Shown here: positions 8,339 to 17,164 of the stretch, piece by piece
Position numbering within the stretch: position 1 is the first letter of the stretch
Layout: each line of letters starts with the position of its first letter
From: Mycobacteroides chelonae CCUG 47445
GTDB taxonomy: Bacteria > Actinomycetota > Actinomycetes > Mycobacteriales > Mycobacteriaceae
DNA: 64,000 nucleotides
Reading direction: 5' to 3'
Assembly: GCF_001632805.1 (NCBI RefSeq)
Contig: NZ_CP007220.1
Coordinates: 1,798,001-1,862,000, forward strand
Made by a program: the position numbers and the translations under genes
The notes under the pieces: generated by a model
Databases searched by the model: none
Told to the model about the DNA's origin: nothing
What the model saw: the letters and a program-made list of their open reading frames with translations, nothing else

Positions 8339-9045
8339 GCAATCCGTTGGTACGCGTCGAGCGTGTGTCGGCCGACGACGCCCGCTTTGCCTGGGCCAAG
8401 AATGTCGAGTTCACGATTTTCGGCCTGGAGAACGATTTCGCCGGGAATGTCGATATCGCGGCGGGGGAGATGGTGCATTACCGCCCGTGGGAGCGGTCCT
8501 CGGAGATTTACGTCGGCTTCACCGAGGAATCGCGCGAGCATCCTGTTGGTGTATTGCGTTCGTTGCGATACGACCCCGAGCTCGGATTCGGCAGCTTCAG
8601 CACCTTGCGTGACGCCCGGAGCTTCCCGGGGCACGGTGGCCCGGCGCGTAATTATCTTTACCCGCAGTGGGATTCGTTCTTCGCGGAGCTGGATCCGGAA
8701 CGGATCGCCGAGCTGGCGACGCAGGGCGTGCGCAAGAAGTTCCGGCGTGCCGGAATGATCGAGCAGATCTGGCAGGCATTCTTCGGAACCCTGGCCGCCG
8801 ACGGTGTCCAGTTTGTGACGGTGGCGCTGGTGGTGCCGCTGTTCAACTGGTACCAGCACCTGCTGCCGCACCGGTTGCACCAGATCGGTGACATTCTGCC
8901 CGACTACATCGGTGCCGACAGCGTGCCGGCCGTTCTGGACATCAGTGGCTCCTTCGTCCCCGACGCTACCGACGCCGTACGAGACGGCTCGCTGCTGACC
9001 GCTACTACCGCACTTCCGTCCCCCGATAAGGAAAGAACCAGATGA
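8335..9045 (+). CDS. GNAT/autoinducer-synthase-like protein, putative N-acyltransferase
   Basis: A 236-residue soluble protein with no motif I can name with certainty. The central stretch HPVGVLRSLRYDPELG followed by GSFSTLRDARSFP resembles the central strands of GNAT-fold N-acyl amino acid or acyl-homoserine lactone synthases, which take acyl groups from acyl-ACP. With an ACP and an acyl-AMP ligase in the same operon, acylation of the diamine is an attractive role, but this is inference. The start overlaps the decarboxylase stop as ATGA. Confidence 0.6.
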   Translation: MSNPLVRVERVSADDARFAWAKNVEFTIFGLENDFAGNVDIAAGEMVHYRPWERSSEIYVGFTEESREHPVGVLRSLRYDPELGFGSFSTLRDARSFPGHGGPARNYLYPQWDSFFAELDPERIAELATQGVRKKFRRAGMIEQIWQAFFGTLAADGVQFVTVALVVPLFNWYQHLLPHRLHQIGDILPDYIGADSVPAVLDISGSFVPDATDAVRDGSLLTATTALPSPDKERTR

Positions 9046-9560
9046 GATCGATTCACACCGAAGAACACGTCTTTCGCAAGGTCAGCGAGATCGACTGTCC
9101 CGTAGACAAAGTGTGGGAGCGGGTGACCACGCAAGAGGGCATCAACGACGAGATGGGCCCGTACATGAAGATGACGATGCCCAAGCAGTTCCGGGGCCGG
9201 TCCATCGCGGACGTCACTCCGGGCACCCGGATCGGTAAGAGCTTCCTGCTGTTGTTCGGTGTTCTGCCCTTCGGGTTCGACGACATCACGGTGGCCCGGC
9301 TCGAGCCCGGCCGGATGTTCCGTGAAGAGTCGCTCATGACCGGTATGCGGGTGTGGGTGCACCACCGCACCCTGGAGCCGGTGGCATCCGAGACGGGCGA
9401 AAAGACACGGGTGACCGACGAGATCACCCTGGCCCCGCAGGCCCCGCTGGGTTTGATCCCCGGATGGGGGAGATTGATGAGCAAGGTTCTGGCGGCCTTC
9501 TTCGCGCATCGGCACCGGCGGCTGAGCCGGACTCTGTCCGTCACCGGGGCTCTGCGATGA
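9042..9560 (+). CDS. SRPBCC (START-like) superfamily protein
   Basis: A 172-residue protein with the START-like beta-grip pattern: an N-terminal strand followed by DCPVDKVWERVTT, a middle sheet (GTRIGKSFLLLFGVLPFGFDDITV), the acidic RVTDEITL strand and a long C-terminal helix rich in HRHRRLSRT. These proteins form a hydrophobic pocket and often act as cyclases, carriers or modifiers of lipids and polyketides. ATGA overlaps on both sides place it firmly in the operon. It may shield or modify a hydrophobic intermediate. Confidence 0.75.
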   Translation: MRSIHTEEHVFRKVSEIDCPVDKVWERVTTQEGINDEMGPYMKMTMPKQFRGRSIADVTPGTRIGKSFLLLFGVLPFGFDDITVARLEPGRMFREESLMTGMRVWVHHRTLEPVASETGEKTRVTDEITLAPQAPLGLIPGWGRLMSKVLAAFFAHRHRRLSRTLSVTGALR

Positions 9561-10309
9561 GACGTCTGGGCACGGCCGCCGCCGTTGCGCTGTCGGCCGC
9601 GCTGGCCGCCGCCTGCGCACCGGTGAACGAGGAGGCCGGGAAGCCCGTCGGGCATGCCTTCGCGCTGTTGAAGTATCCATCTGCACAAGGAGATCCGGCG
9701 TCCGAGCCGCAGGGTAAATCACCCTTCGGTGACTATGCGCTGGAGGTCTCCGGCTCGGTAACCTACCTCGGCGAGACCACCGCGCTACCCGGTGCCGGTG
9801 TCATGACTATTGGCCCGGGTCCGCGGCGCGGGGAACTAAAGATCGAACAGTATTACCAGGGCGACCGATTCCCCTACGAGACCGGGATCGTCTCCGGCGG
9901 GGAAGGTAAGCCCAGCACCCTGGATGCCATCACCATCGTCAACCCGCTGGATTCGCGGGTGACGCTGCAATGCACCATCGACGGCGGAATCACCCTGTCC
10001 GACATAGACAGTGAGCGTGAGCTCAGCGGTACCTGTGGTGGGGGAGCCAAGGCCCACGGTCACATCAGACCCGAGGGCACCCGCAAGGCGAATTGGCGCG
10101 ATAAGCCGGTTGAACTCGTACGGACCGTCCTGGATCTCACCGTCACCGGCGCAAGCAGCGGTCAGATCCATCAGATCAACGAGGTACCCAAGGACAGCAC
10201 GGTCGGCAGCTTCCCGCTGTACACGTCGATCGACGTGAACATGACGGCTCAGGGCATCAGCCTCGCCGAGAAGCTGGAACGCCACGTCCTCCCGAGAGTG
10301 AAGGGCTGA
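9557..10309 (+). CDS. Predicted lipoprotein of unknown function
   Basis: A 250-residue protein with a signal sequence (RRLGTAAAVALSAALAAAC) and a cysteine that fits a somewhat weak lipobox (LAAAC). The mature part is rich in beta strands (YALEVSGSVTYLG, RGELKIEQYYQG, RVTLQCTIDGGITL) and ends in a short helix. I do not recognise a family. It lies between the soluble enzymes and the ABC exporter, so an extracytoplasmic partner in export or capture of the product is possible. ATGA start overlap. Confidence 0.7.
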   Translation: MRRLGTAAAVALSAALAAACAPVNEEAGKPVGHAFALLKYPSAQGDPASEPQGKSPFGDYALEVSGSVTYLGETTALPGAGVMTIGPGPRRGELKIEQYYQGDRFPYETGIVSGGEGKPSTLDAITIVNPLDSRVTLQCTIDGGITLSDIDSERELSGTCGGGAKAHGHIRPEGTRKANWRDKPVELVRTVLDLTVTGASSGQIHQINEVPKDSTVGSFPLYTSIDVNMTAQGISLAEKLERHVLPRVKG

Positions 10310-10311
10310 GC

Positions 10312-11250
10312 ATGGCCACAGACACGAACGCTCCCGCACTGCGGGCGACAGACCTGGTGAAGGAATATCCCGGCGCCGAGGCTCGAGCCGTCGACGGGCT
10401 GAATCTGACGATCCCGCAGGGCATCGTCTACTGCCTGCTCGGAAGGAACGGTGCCGGCAAGACCACCACCATCCGCATGGCGACCACACTGCTGGCGCCC
10501 ACCAGCGGGGAGCTTGAGGTACTCGGGATTCCGGTCGACAAGACCAAGGAGCTGCGCCCGCTGATCGGCGTGGCGCTGCAAGAGGTGGCGCTCGATCTGT
10601 GGATGTCGCCGGTCGAGCAGATCCGGATGAGCCTGGCAATCGCCGGTTGGCCCAAGGGGAAGCGAAAGTCCCGCGAGGAAGAACTGGTCGAGCAGTTCGG
10701 CTTGGGCAGCTACCTGAACCGGAAGGTGGGTGCCCTCTCGGGCGGCATGCGCCGCCGCGTCGATGTCGCACTGGCGGTGGCTCACAACCCGCAGATGTTG
10801 TTTCTCGACGAGCCGTCCAGCGGGCTGGACATCGAAGGAAAACAGGAGGTGTGGAATGCCATCCGGCTGCTACGCGCCGAAGGGCGCACCGTCGTGTTGA
10901 CGACACACGATATGGACGAGGCGGTGTCGCTCGCCGACGAGGTCGGCATTGTCAAGAGTGGTCAGCTTGTCGCCTCGGGTTCCACTCAGGAGTTCACCCG
11001 CAGTCACGGCTACGCGATCGAAATCTCCGCCGACGGTGACATCTCCGAAGACACGGCCAAGGAATTGTCGGCCGTGGGCTACGCGGTGCAGCGCACGGAC
11101 ACCGGGACCCTCTCCGCAACAGTGGATTCCGCATCGGCATCGGAGCTGGGGGCACTGAGCGCCGAACTGGGCCGGATCGGTCTGGGCGCGGCCAATATCG
11201 AAGTGCGATCCACCTCGCTGCGCGACGCATTCCTGGAGGTAACCCAGTGA
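10312..11250 (+). CDS. ABC transporter ATP-binding protein, DrrA-type exporter
   Basis: A 312-residue ATPase. Walker A GRNGAGKTT is at 44-52, the signature LSGGMRRRVDVA begins near 142, and Walker B FLDEPSSGLD is at 164-173, followed by TTHDMDEA. After the ATPase domain comes the C-terminal extension common in DrrA-like drug and lipid exporters. The start lies two bases after the lipoprotein stop. The next gene encodes the membrane half. Together they should export a hydrophobic compound, most likely the product of this operon. Confidence 0.9.
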   Translation: MATDTNAPALRATDLVKEYPGAEARAVDGLNLTIPQGIVYCLLGRNGAGKTTTIRMATTLLAPTSGELEVLGIPVDKTKELRPLIGVALQEVALDLWMSPVEQIRMSLAIAGWPKGKRKSREEELVEQFGLGSYLNRKVGALSGGMRRRVDVALAVAHNPQMLFLDEPSSGLDIEGKQEVWNAIRLLRAEGRTVVLTTHDMDEAVSLADEVGIVKSGQLVASGSTQEFTRSHGYAIEISADGDISEDTAKELSAVGYAVQRTDTGTLSATVDSASASELGALSAELGRIGLGAANIEVRSTSLRDAFLEVTQ

Positions 11251-12017
11251 CCGCCTTGTCCAACACGGCACGACTTTTCCGCCGCTATGTCGTAGTGGGC
11301 TTGCGGCAGCCGGTTTTCGGGTTCATTTTCCCGATCGTGTTCCCGGTCGTTCTCGTGATCTTCGTACGCTCCATGTTCCAGCGCGTCGCGGATCTTCCGG
11401 GATTCCCGCTGTCCTCGTACACCGCGTACATCGCGCCGGGGCTCATCATGCTTATCCCGATGCTCGGGGCCGGATATGGCGCCGGCACCCTCATCGACGA
11501 GATCAGATCGGGATTCACCGACCGGCTGCGGCTGTACGGTGTGTCCACCGGCCAGATCATGGCAGCCAAGATCGGCTTTGAGATGTTCCGCATCCTGCCG
11601 GCGGCGGTCATCGTCATCGCACTGCTGGCCTTCCTCGACGCACCACTGCGGGCCGGTCTGCTCACCGGAGTTTTCCTGGTCCTGGTGATGTTCCTGTGGT
11701 CGGCGGCGTACAGCTCGCTGTTCTACCTGGTGGCATTGCGCACTCTCAATCCACAGGCTCCGGTGGCGATGCTGCCACTGGCGTTGCCGGTGCTGTTCGT
11801 CAGCCAGGCACTCATGCCCTCGGTCTTCCTGTCCGACTGGCTCAGGATCAGCATCAACGCTAACCCCTTCTCGCACATCGTGTCCGCCGCCTCCACGATC
11901 ATGTACGGCGAATTCGACGCGATGCTCGTCGTCAAGGGTTCGCTGGTGGCCATCGGCATGTTCGCACTGCTGCAAATCCCCATCCATCTGGTGATCCGCC
12001 GGAAAATCGGCAAGTAG
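11247..12017 (+). CDS. ABC-2 type permease, DrrB-like
   Basis: A 256-residue membrane protein with six hydrophobic segments and the ABC-2 architecture (YTAYIAPGLIMLIPMLGAGYG in the second segment, EIRSGFTDRLR in the cytoplasmic loop that contacts the ATPase). It uses a GTG start overlapping the ATPase stop (GTGA). As partner of the DrrA-like ATPase it forms a half-size exporter of the type used for daunorubicin and for phthiocerol lipids. Confidence 0.88.
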   Translation: MTALSNTARLFRRYVVVGLRQPVFGFIFPIVFPVVLVIFVRSMFQRVADLPGFPLSSYTAYIAPGLIMLIPMLGAGYGAGTLIDEIRSGFTDRLRLYGVSTGQIMAAKIGFEMFRILPAAVIVIALLAFLDAPLRAGLLTGVFLVLVMFLWSAAYSSLFYLVALRTLNPQAPVAMLPLALPVLFVSQALMPSVFLSDWLRISINANPFSHIVSAASTIMYGEFDAMLVVKGSLVAIGMFALLQIPIHLVIRRKIGK

Positions 12018-12030
12018 AGGCTTGGAAATA

Positions 12031-12273
12031 ATGGAAACCACGTCAGAAGTCCGCGAGTTCCTCATCGAGTTCATCGCCGAGGAACTCGAGATGCCCACCG
12101 GGGATGTCAACGACTTCTCCGAGTTGGTGGGTGATCTCGGATTCGACTCGCTATCGTTCGCGGTAGGAGTTTCGGAGATCAAGGGCCGCTTCGGTATTCA
12201 GCTGACCAAGGACGATGTCTTCGAGTGCAAGACACTCGGGGCGTTGATCGAGTTGGTGGAGAGCCGCCTGTGA
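12031..12273 (+). CDS. Acyl carrier protein
   Basis: An 80-residue acidic four-helix carrier protein. The phosphopantetheine attachment serine is S40 in LGDLGFDSLSF, at the head of helix 2. It carries an acyl chain as thioester, probably loaded by the fatty acyl-AMP ligase that follows with a GTGA overlap. ATG 12031 is chosen; an in-frame TTG at 12022 would add three residues and is less likely. Confidence 0.92.
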   Translation: METTSEVREFLIEFIAEELEMPTGDVNDFSELVGDLGFDSLSFAVGVSEIKGRFGIQLTKDDVFECKTLGALIELVESRL

Positions 12274-13931
12274 AGACGACGAACCCGGTGATCGACAGAC
12301 TGCGCGCCAGTGCTGCGGTCACCGAGCGCGGTCTCACCTGCGCGCCGATCAACCCCGACGGGACCTCGCGGTTGGAGGAGCTGCGCGCCGTGACGTGGGC
12401 CGACGTACACCAGCAGGGTCTGGTCATCGCGGGCTCCCTGCAGGCGGCGGGTGTGCGACCCGGCGATGCGGTGGCCGTACTGGCCGGTGCCCCTGGGGAA
12501 ATCGCGCCGTTGGTGCAGGGCATCTGGATGTCCGGCGCCTCGGTGACCATGCTGCATCAGCCCACGCACCGCTCCGACATGCAACTGTGGATCGAGGACA
12601 CCGGCAAGGCGCTTGCCGCGGTGGGCTCCACGATCGTGGTGGTCGGTGATCCGTTCCTGGCGGCCACGGGCCAGTTCGCGGCCGTGGGCGCTCGCGCTCT
12701 GGAGCTGCCCGGCCTGCTGACTGGCGCACCGGGAGAGATCATCGATACCAGCGAGGAAGCTATTGCGTTCTTGCAGTTGACTTCCGGATCGACCGGTACG
12801 CCGAAGGCGGTCAGCATCACCTACCGCAACATCGAGGCCAATCTGCGGGCGATGGTGATTGCCTCGGGCGCCGATCCGGAATCCGATGTGGTGGTGAGCT
12901 GGTTGCCGCTCTTTCACGACATGGGCATGATGGGATATCTCATCGTCCCGATGTGCCGGGGGATGAACACCGTCAGCGTGACGCCCATGGATTTTCTGGG
13001 CAACCCGCTGCTATGGGCCGAGCTGATCAGCACCTACCGGGGCAGCATGACTGCCGGACCGAACTTCGCGTACTCACTGCTGGCGCGCAGGCTGCGTAAG
13101 GCCGCCGACGGTGCTTACGATCTGTCCTCACTGCGGTTCGCGCTCAGCGGTGCCGAGGCCATCGACGTAGCCACCCTGGAACGCTTTGCGGCCGAGGGCG
13201 CCCGGTTCGGTATGCGGGCCGATGCGATCGTCCCCGCCTACGGGATGGCGGAGGCCACGCTGGCGGTTTCCTTTGTGCGCCGTGGTGACGGTTACCAGGT
13301 ATTGCCCCCGCATCCTGATCTGGTCGCCGGCCCGGGAGAAGAGGCGAGCGCCCGTGTTGCGCTGGGGCTTCCGCTACCGGGGTGTGAGGTGCGAGTGGTG
13401 GCCGAGGACCGCTCGGTGCTGCCCACGGGGGCGATCGGTGAGCTCGAGATCCGTGGGGAGAATGTCACCGCCGGGTACCGCACCGCGGCGGGATTCGAAT
13501 CGATGCTCGATGCGCAGGGCTGGCTGTCCACGGGTGATATCGGGTATCTCACCGCGGATGGGCAGCCGGTGATCTGCGGCCGCAAGAAGGACATCCTGAT
13601 CATCTCGGGTCGCAACGTGCACCCCGAGGACATCGAACGGTCGGTCGTGGGAGTCCCGGGCGTGAGGTCGGGCGGTGTCGCCGCGGTACGTCTGTCCACT
13701 GCTGCGGCGGGCGAGGGGTTCGCGATGGTGGCGGAGTCTGCGTCGCACGCCGACAGCGATGAGAGCGCACGCATTCGGGCCGAGGTGGCCGACCGCGTCT
13801 ACCGCAGTCTGGGGGTGAGTCCACGTGATGTCCATGTGGTCCCCGCCGGGTGGATCCCCAAGACGTCTTCGGGGAAGCTGCGCAGGAAAGCGACCACTGA
13901 ACGGTTGGCGAGGTGTGAACCGACCCGATGA
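12270..13931 (+). CDS. Fatty acyl-AMP ligase (FadD-type)
   Basis: A 553-residue ANL-superfamily adenylating enzyme. TSGSTGTPK (171-179) is the ATP loop, YGMAEATLAVS follows the FAAL pattern rather than the YGxTE of most CoA ligases, GRKKDILIISGRN is the hinge and IPKTSSGKLRRK carries the catalytic lysine. FAALs of mycobacteria activate fatty acids as acyl-AMP and pass them to carrier proteins; the ACP encoded immediately upstream is the obvious acceptor. GTG start overlaps the ACP stop. The operon has no NRPS or PKS, so the acyl-ACP is probably used by the stand-alone acyltransferase candidates. Confidence 0.9.
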   Translation: MKTTNPVIDRLRASAAVTERGLTCAPINPDGTSRLEELRAVTWADVHQQGLVIAGSLQAAGVRPGDAVAVLAGAPGEIAPLVQGIWMSGASVTMLHQPTHRSDMQLWIEDTGKALAAVGSTIVVVGDPFLAATGQFAAVGARALELPGLLTGAPGEIIDTSEEAIAFLQLTSGSTGTPKAVSITYRNIEANLRAMVIASGADPESDVVVSWLPLFHDMGMMGYLIVPMCRGMNTVSVTPMDFLGNPLLWAELISTYRGSMTAGPNFAYSLLARRLRKAADGAYDLSSLRFALSGAEAIDVATLERFAAEGARFGMRADAIVPAYGMAEATLAVSFVRRGDGYQVLPPHPDLVAGPGEEASARVALGLPLPGCEVRVVAEDRSVLPTGAIGELEIRGENVTAGYRTAAGFESMLDAQGWLSTGDIGYLTADGQPVICGRKKDILIISGRNVHPEDIERSVVGVPGVRSGGVAAVRLSTAAAGEGFAMVAESASHADSDESARIRAEVADRVYRSLGVSPRDVHVVPAGWIPKTSSGKLRRKATTERLARCEPTR

Positions 13932-14797
13932 CGACACGGGAACAACAGGTCCGTGTCCGCTCTCTCATGTCCAAAGTGGTTCGCCCACTGGGTGATCAAA
14001 GTGCGGGCTATCTGCGGCGCCATCCCATTGCCGCACTCACCACAGTGGGTGAGCAGTTCGTTCTTGGCATGCACACGCTGCGGTATTTCGCGGTCGATGT
14101 GGTGACGGGCCGCTTTCAGTGGGCGGAGTTCGTGCGGCAGGCATCCTTCATGGCGGGCACTGCGGTGATGCCGACGGTGCTGGTGGCACTGCCCATCGGG
14201 GTAACCCTCTCGATCCAATTCGCACTGCTGGCCGGCCAGGTCGGCGCGACCTCGCTGGCGGGCGCGGCCAGTGGATTGGCTGTGGTGCGGCAGGCCGCCT
14301 CGTTGGTAGCGGCGATGCTGCTGGCCTCGGCGGTGGGTTCGGCGATGACTGCCGATCTCGGGTGCCGGACCATGCGCGAGGAGACCGCGGCCATGGAGGT
14401 CATGGGGGTATCGGTGGTGCGGCGCCTTGTGGTGCCGCGCTTCGCGGCGGCGATCGTTGTCGGTATTGCCCTGACCGGTGTGGTCTGCTTTGTCGGGTTC
14501 CTGGCCAGCTACCTGTTCAACGTCTACGTACAGGGCGGTGCCCCAGGGAGTTTCGTCGCGACCTTCGCATCGTTCGCATCTACGGGAGATCTGCTACTGG
14601 CGTTGTTGAAGGCCGCGGTGTACGGCGCCATCGTGGCGGTGATCGCCTGCCAGAAGGGGCTGGCCGCACACGGCGGGCCGACCGGGGTGGCCAACTCGGT
14701 CAACGCGGCAGTGGTGGAATCTGTGCTGCTCCTGATGATCGTCAACGTTGTGGTCAGCCAGGTCTACACCATGTTGTTCCCGCGGGGGGTGCTGTGA
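13928..14797 (+). CDS. yrbEA: YrbE/MlaE-family Mce permease A
   Basis: A 289-residue membrane protein of the MlaE family, the first permease of an Mce lipid importer. The typical segments are visible: LPIGVTLSIQFALLAGQVGATSLAG, the cytoplasmic EETAAMEVMGVSVVRRLVVPR motif that docks the MceG ATPase, and several C-terminal helices. It overlaps the acyl-AMP ligase stop by ATGA, so the Mce genes are in the same transcription unit as the biosynthetic genes. The ATPase MceG is normally encoded elsewhere and is not seen here. Confidence 0.92.
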   Translation: MTTREQQVRVRSLMSKVVRPLGDQSAGYLRRHPIAALTTVGEQFVLGMHTLRYFAVDVVTGRFQWAEFVRQASFMAGTAVMPTVLVALPIGVTLSIQFALLAGQVGATSLAGAASGLAVVRQAASLVAAMLLASAVGSAMTADLGCRTMREETAAMEVMGVSVVRRLVVPRFAAAIVVGIALTGVVCFVGFLASYLFNVYVQGGAPGSFVATFASFASTGDLLLALLKAAVYGAIVAVIACQKGLAAHGGPTGVANSVNAAVVESVLLLMIVNVVVSQVYTMLFPRGVL

Positions 14798-15654
14798 CGG
14801 CGACCCTGACAGAGCCTCGGGTGGCGTTGCCTCCGAGGACCTTCCGCGCCGATGCCGCGATGAGACCGTTGGCGCGATTTGGCCACATGGTGACCTTCTT
14901 CCTGCACGCCTTCCTGGCGATCCCGATCGCGCTGCGCCGGTACCGGCGGGAGTTCCTGCGCCTGCTTTCCGATATCACCTGGGGCAACGGGTCGATCGTT
15001 GTCGGCGGCGGGACCGCCGGTGTGGTGTTGGTACTGGGTGTCACCACCGGTGCCCTGGTGGCGATCGAGGGTTACAACTTCCTGGAACTGATGGGCCTGG
15101 GTCCTGCCACGGGTGTCATCTCTTCGTTGGTGACCACCCGTGAGCTGGCTCCGATCATGGCCGCGTTGGCCTTCGCCGTGCAGGCGGGTTGCCGTTTCAC
15201 CACCCAGCTTGGGTCAATGCGTATCGCCGAAGAAGTCGACGCGATGGATTCCCTTGCCATCCGGCCGATTCCGTATCTGGTGACAACCCGCCTGCTGGCC
15301 TCCGTGGTCGCCATCATCCCGCTGTATGTGGCGTGCCTGACGATCAGTTATCTGTCCTGCCAGGTGATGGTGAGCATCGTCAGCGGCGGCTCGCTGGGCC
15401 CGTACCTGCACTACTTCACGCTGCTGTCCAGCGGTACGGATATCGCCTACTCGGTCTTCAAGGCCATCGTCTTCGTCTGGATAGCCTCGGCGGTGCAGTG
15501 CTACTACGGATTCTGCGCAGACGGCGGGCCGGAAGGGGTGGGCATCGCCGCGGGACACGCGATGCGCGCCAGCATCACCGCGGTGATCGTCGTCAACATG
15601 CTGCTCACCATGGCGCTGTGGAGTGTCGACTCCGGCGCAAGGTTCGGGGGATGA
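14794..15654 (+). CDS. yrbEB: YrbE/MlaE-family Mce permease B
   Basis: A 286-residue second MlaE permease, with the characteristic cytoplasmic motif GSMRIAEEVDAMDSLAIRPIPYLVTTR and a long hydrophobic helix set. GTG start with GTGA overlap to yrbEA. Both permeases pair to form the transmembrane channel of the importer across the cytoplasmic membrane. Confidence 0.92.
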   Translation: MTATLTEPRVALPPRTFRADAAMRPLARFGHMVTFFLHAFLAIPIALRRYRREFLRLLSDITWGNGSIVVGGGTAGVVLVLGVTTGALVAIEGYNFLELMGLGPATGVISSLVTTRELAPIMAALAFAVQAGCRFTTQLGSMRIAEEVDAMDSLAIRPIPYLVTTRLLASVVAIIPLYVACLTISYLSCQVMVSIVSGGSLGPYLHYFTLLSSGTDIAYSVFKAIVFVWIASAVQCYYGFCADGGPEGVGIAAGHAMRASITAVIVVNMLLTMALWSVDSGARFGG

Positions 15655-15655
15655 G

Positions 15656-17164
15656 GTGACGAATCAGCTTGGCATTCATTATGACCTGGACGGTGTGCGC
15701 TTCACCCGTCGCCAGCTGCTGATGCGCGGAGGTGCCGCGTTGGTCGCGGTTGCCGCCATCACATCGGCGTTGTTGATCAAGTCGACGGGTGTGCTGGACC
15801 GGTACATCGACATCGTCGCCGAGCTCCGCAACGTCGGCGACGGGCTGCCGCCGCGCTCCGATGTGAAGTATCGGGGGGTGCTCGTCGGTGCCGTGGAGAG
15901 CGTCACCCCGGCAGCCGGTGCCCAACCCAACCGGATACACGTGCGGCTCAAACATGGGTATGCCACGTCCATCCCCGGGACCGTCACCGCCCGTGTGGTC
16001 CCGAGCAATGTCTTCGCGGTCTCGGCCCTGCAACTCGTCGACCACGGACCCGGCGCACCGATCCGTGAGGGCGGGCATATCGCCGAGGACACCCGCCTAC
16101 CGACCGTGCTGTTTCAGACCACCGTCAACAAGCTGCGCGAGATCCTGACCGCGGGAGGTCGCGGCCGCGAGGATCAATCCCTGGGCGTTCTGGCCGCGGT
16201 TGGCGCGGCCACAGATCACCGCCGAGCCGAACTACTCACCAGTGCAGCGCAACTCGACCGCATACTGGATCAGCTCAACGCTATTGTCGCGACCGACCAG
16301 GGGCCTTCCACGGTATCGGCATTGGTGCAGGCTGCCCACGGGTTGTCTGCGACCGCGCCGGATCTGGTGGATGCCCTGCATCAGGCGGTGAAACCCATGC
16401 AGACTCTGGCCGAGAAGCGGGAACAGTTGCGTACATTCATCGGCGCCGGGGTGCACACCACCGGCACCACGGTGGATTCGCTGCATAACCACACCGACCA
16501 AATCATTCAGATCACCACCGATCTGACGCCTGTGTTGGGGGTGCTGGCCGACAACGCCGAGCACTTCGTGCCGATCACCCAGCGCATCACCAAGTTCTCG
16601 GACACCTTTTTCCAGGAAGTCTGGGACCCGGAACTGGCTACCGCCCGGGGCCGAGTGAACCTGTCGTTCACGCCCTCCTACTCCTATACCCGCGCCGACT
16701 GCCCGCGCTACGGGGAACTCAAGGGGCCCAGCTGTTTCACCGCTCCCCAGATCGCGGTGCGCCCGGACTTACCCGAGGTGTTGCTGCCGCAGAACTATCA
16801 TCCGCCGGCCGGCTTGGCGCCTCCGCCGGGAACTGTGGTCGGTGACAATGGCAATCTCGTCGCCGTTGGGCCGCCCTTGGTCAACCCCAATCCCAACCTG
16901 CAGGACCCCAATCCGCCGGTGCCGTCGTGGCTCACCCCGGCGCCACCGGTACCCGGCAGCGCCGACCCGGGGGACATCGCCGTCGCACCGGCATCCTTCG
17001 GTGGAAACGTGGGACCCGTCGGCAGTGCGCAGGAGCGGGGTCAGCTAGGCCGAATTCTCGGGCAGCCGGCCACAGCGGCAGATCAGCTGATCCTCGGGCC
17101 CATCGCTCGCGGCACGACCGTGACCCGTAACCAGCACGCGCACAACGAGGGAGGCGCCCAATGA
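15656..17164 (+). CDS. mceA: Mce family protein A
   Basis: A protein of about 502 residues: N-terminal membrane anchor, the MCE/MlaD domain (NVGDGLPPRSDVKYRGVLVGAVESV), a long helical needle region and a proline-rich C-terminus. GTG 15656, one base after the yrbEB stop, is chosen; an ATG at 15623 would overlap yrbEB by 32 bases. The N-terminus contains FTRRQLLMRGGAAL, which resembles a twin-arginine signal and is unusual for an MceA. With MceB-F it should form the hexameric tunnel through the periplasm that carries hydrophobic substrates. Confidence 0.88.
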   Translation: MTNQLGIHYDLDGVRFTRRQLLMRGGAALVAVAAITSALLIKSTGVLDRYIDIVAELRNVGDGLPPRSDVKYRGVLVGAVESVTPAAGAQPNRIHVRLKHGYATSIPGTVTARVVPSNVFAVSALQLVDHGPGAPIREGGHIAEDTRLPTVLFQTTVNKLREILTAGGRGREDQSLGVLAAVGAATDHRRAELLTSAAQLDRILDQLNAIVATDQGPSTVSALVQAAHGLSATAPDLVDALHQAVKPMQTLAEKREQLRTFIGAGVHTTGTTVDSLHNHTDQIIQITTDLTPVLGVLADNAEHFVPITQRITKFSDTFFQEVWDPELATARGRVNLSFTPSYSYTRADCPRYGELKGPSCFTAPQIAVRPDLPEVLLPQNYHPPAGLAPPPGTVVGDNGNLVAVGPPLVNPNPNLQDPNPPVPSWLTPAPPVPGSADPGDIAVAPASFGGNVGPVGSAQERGQLGRILGQPATAADQLILGPIARGTTVTRNQHAHNEGGAQ

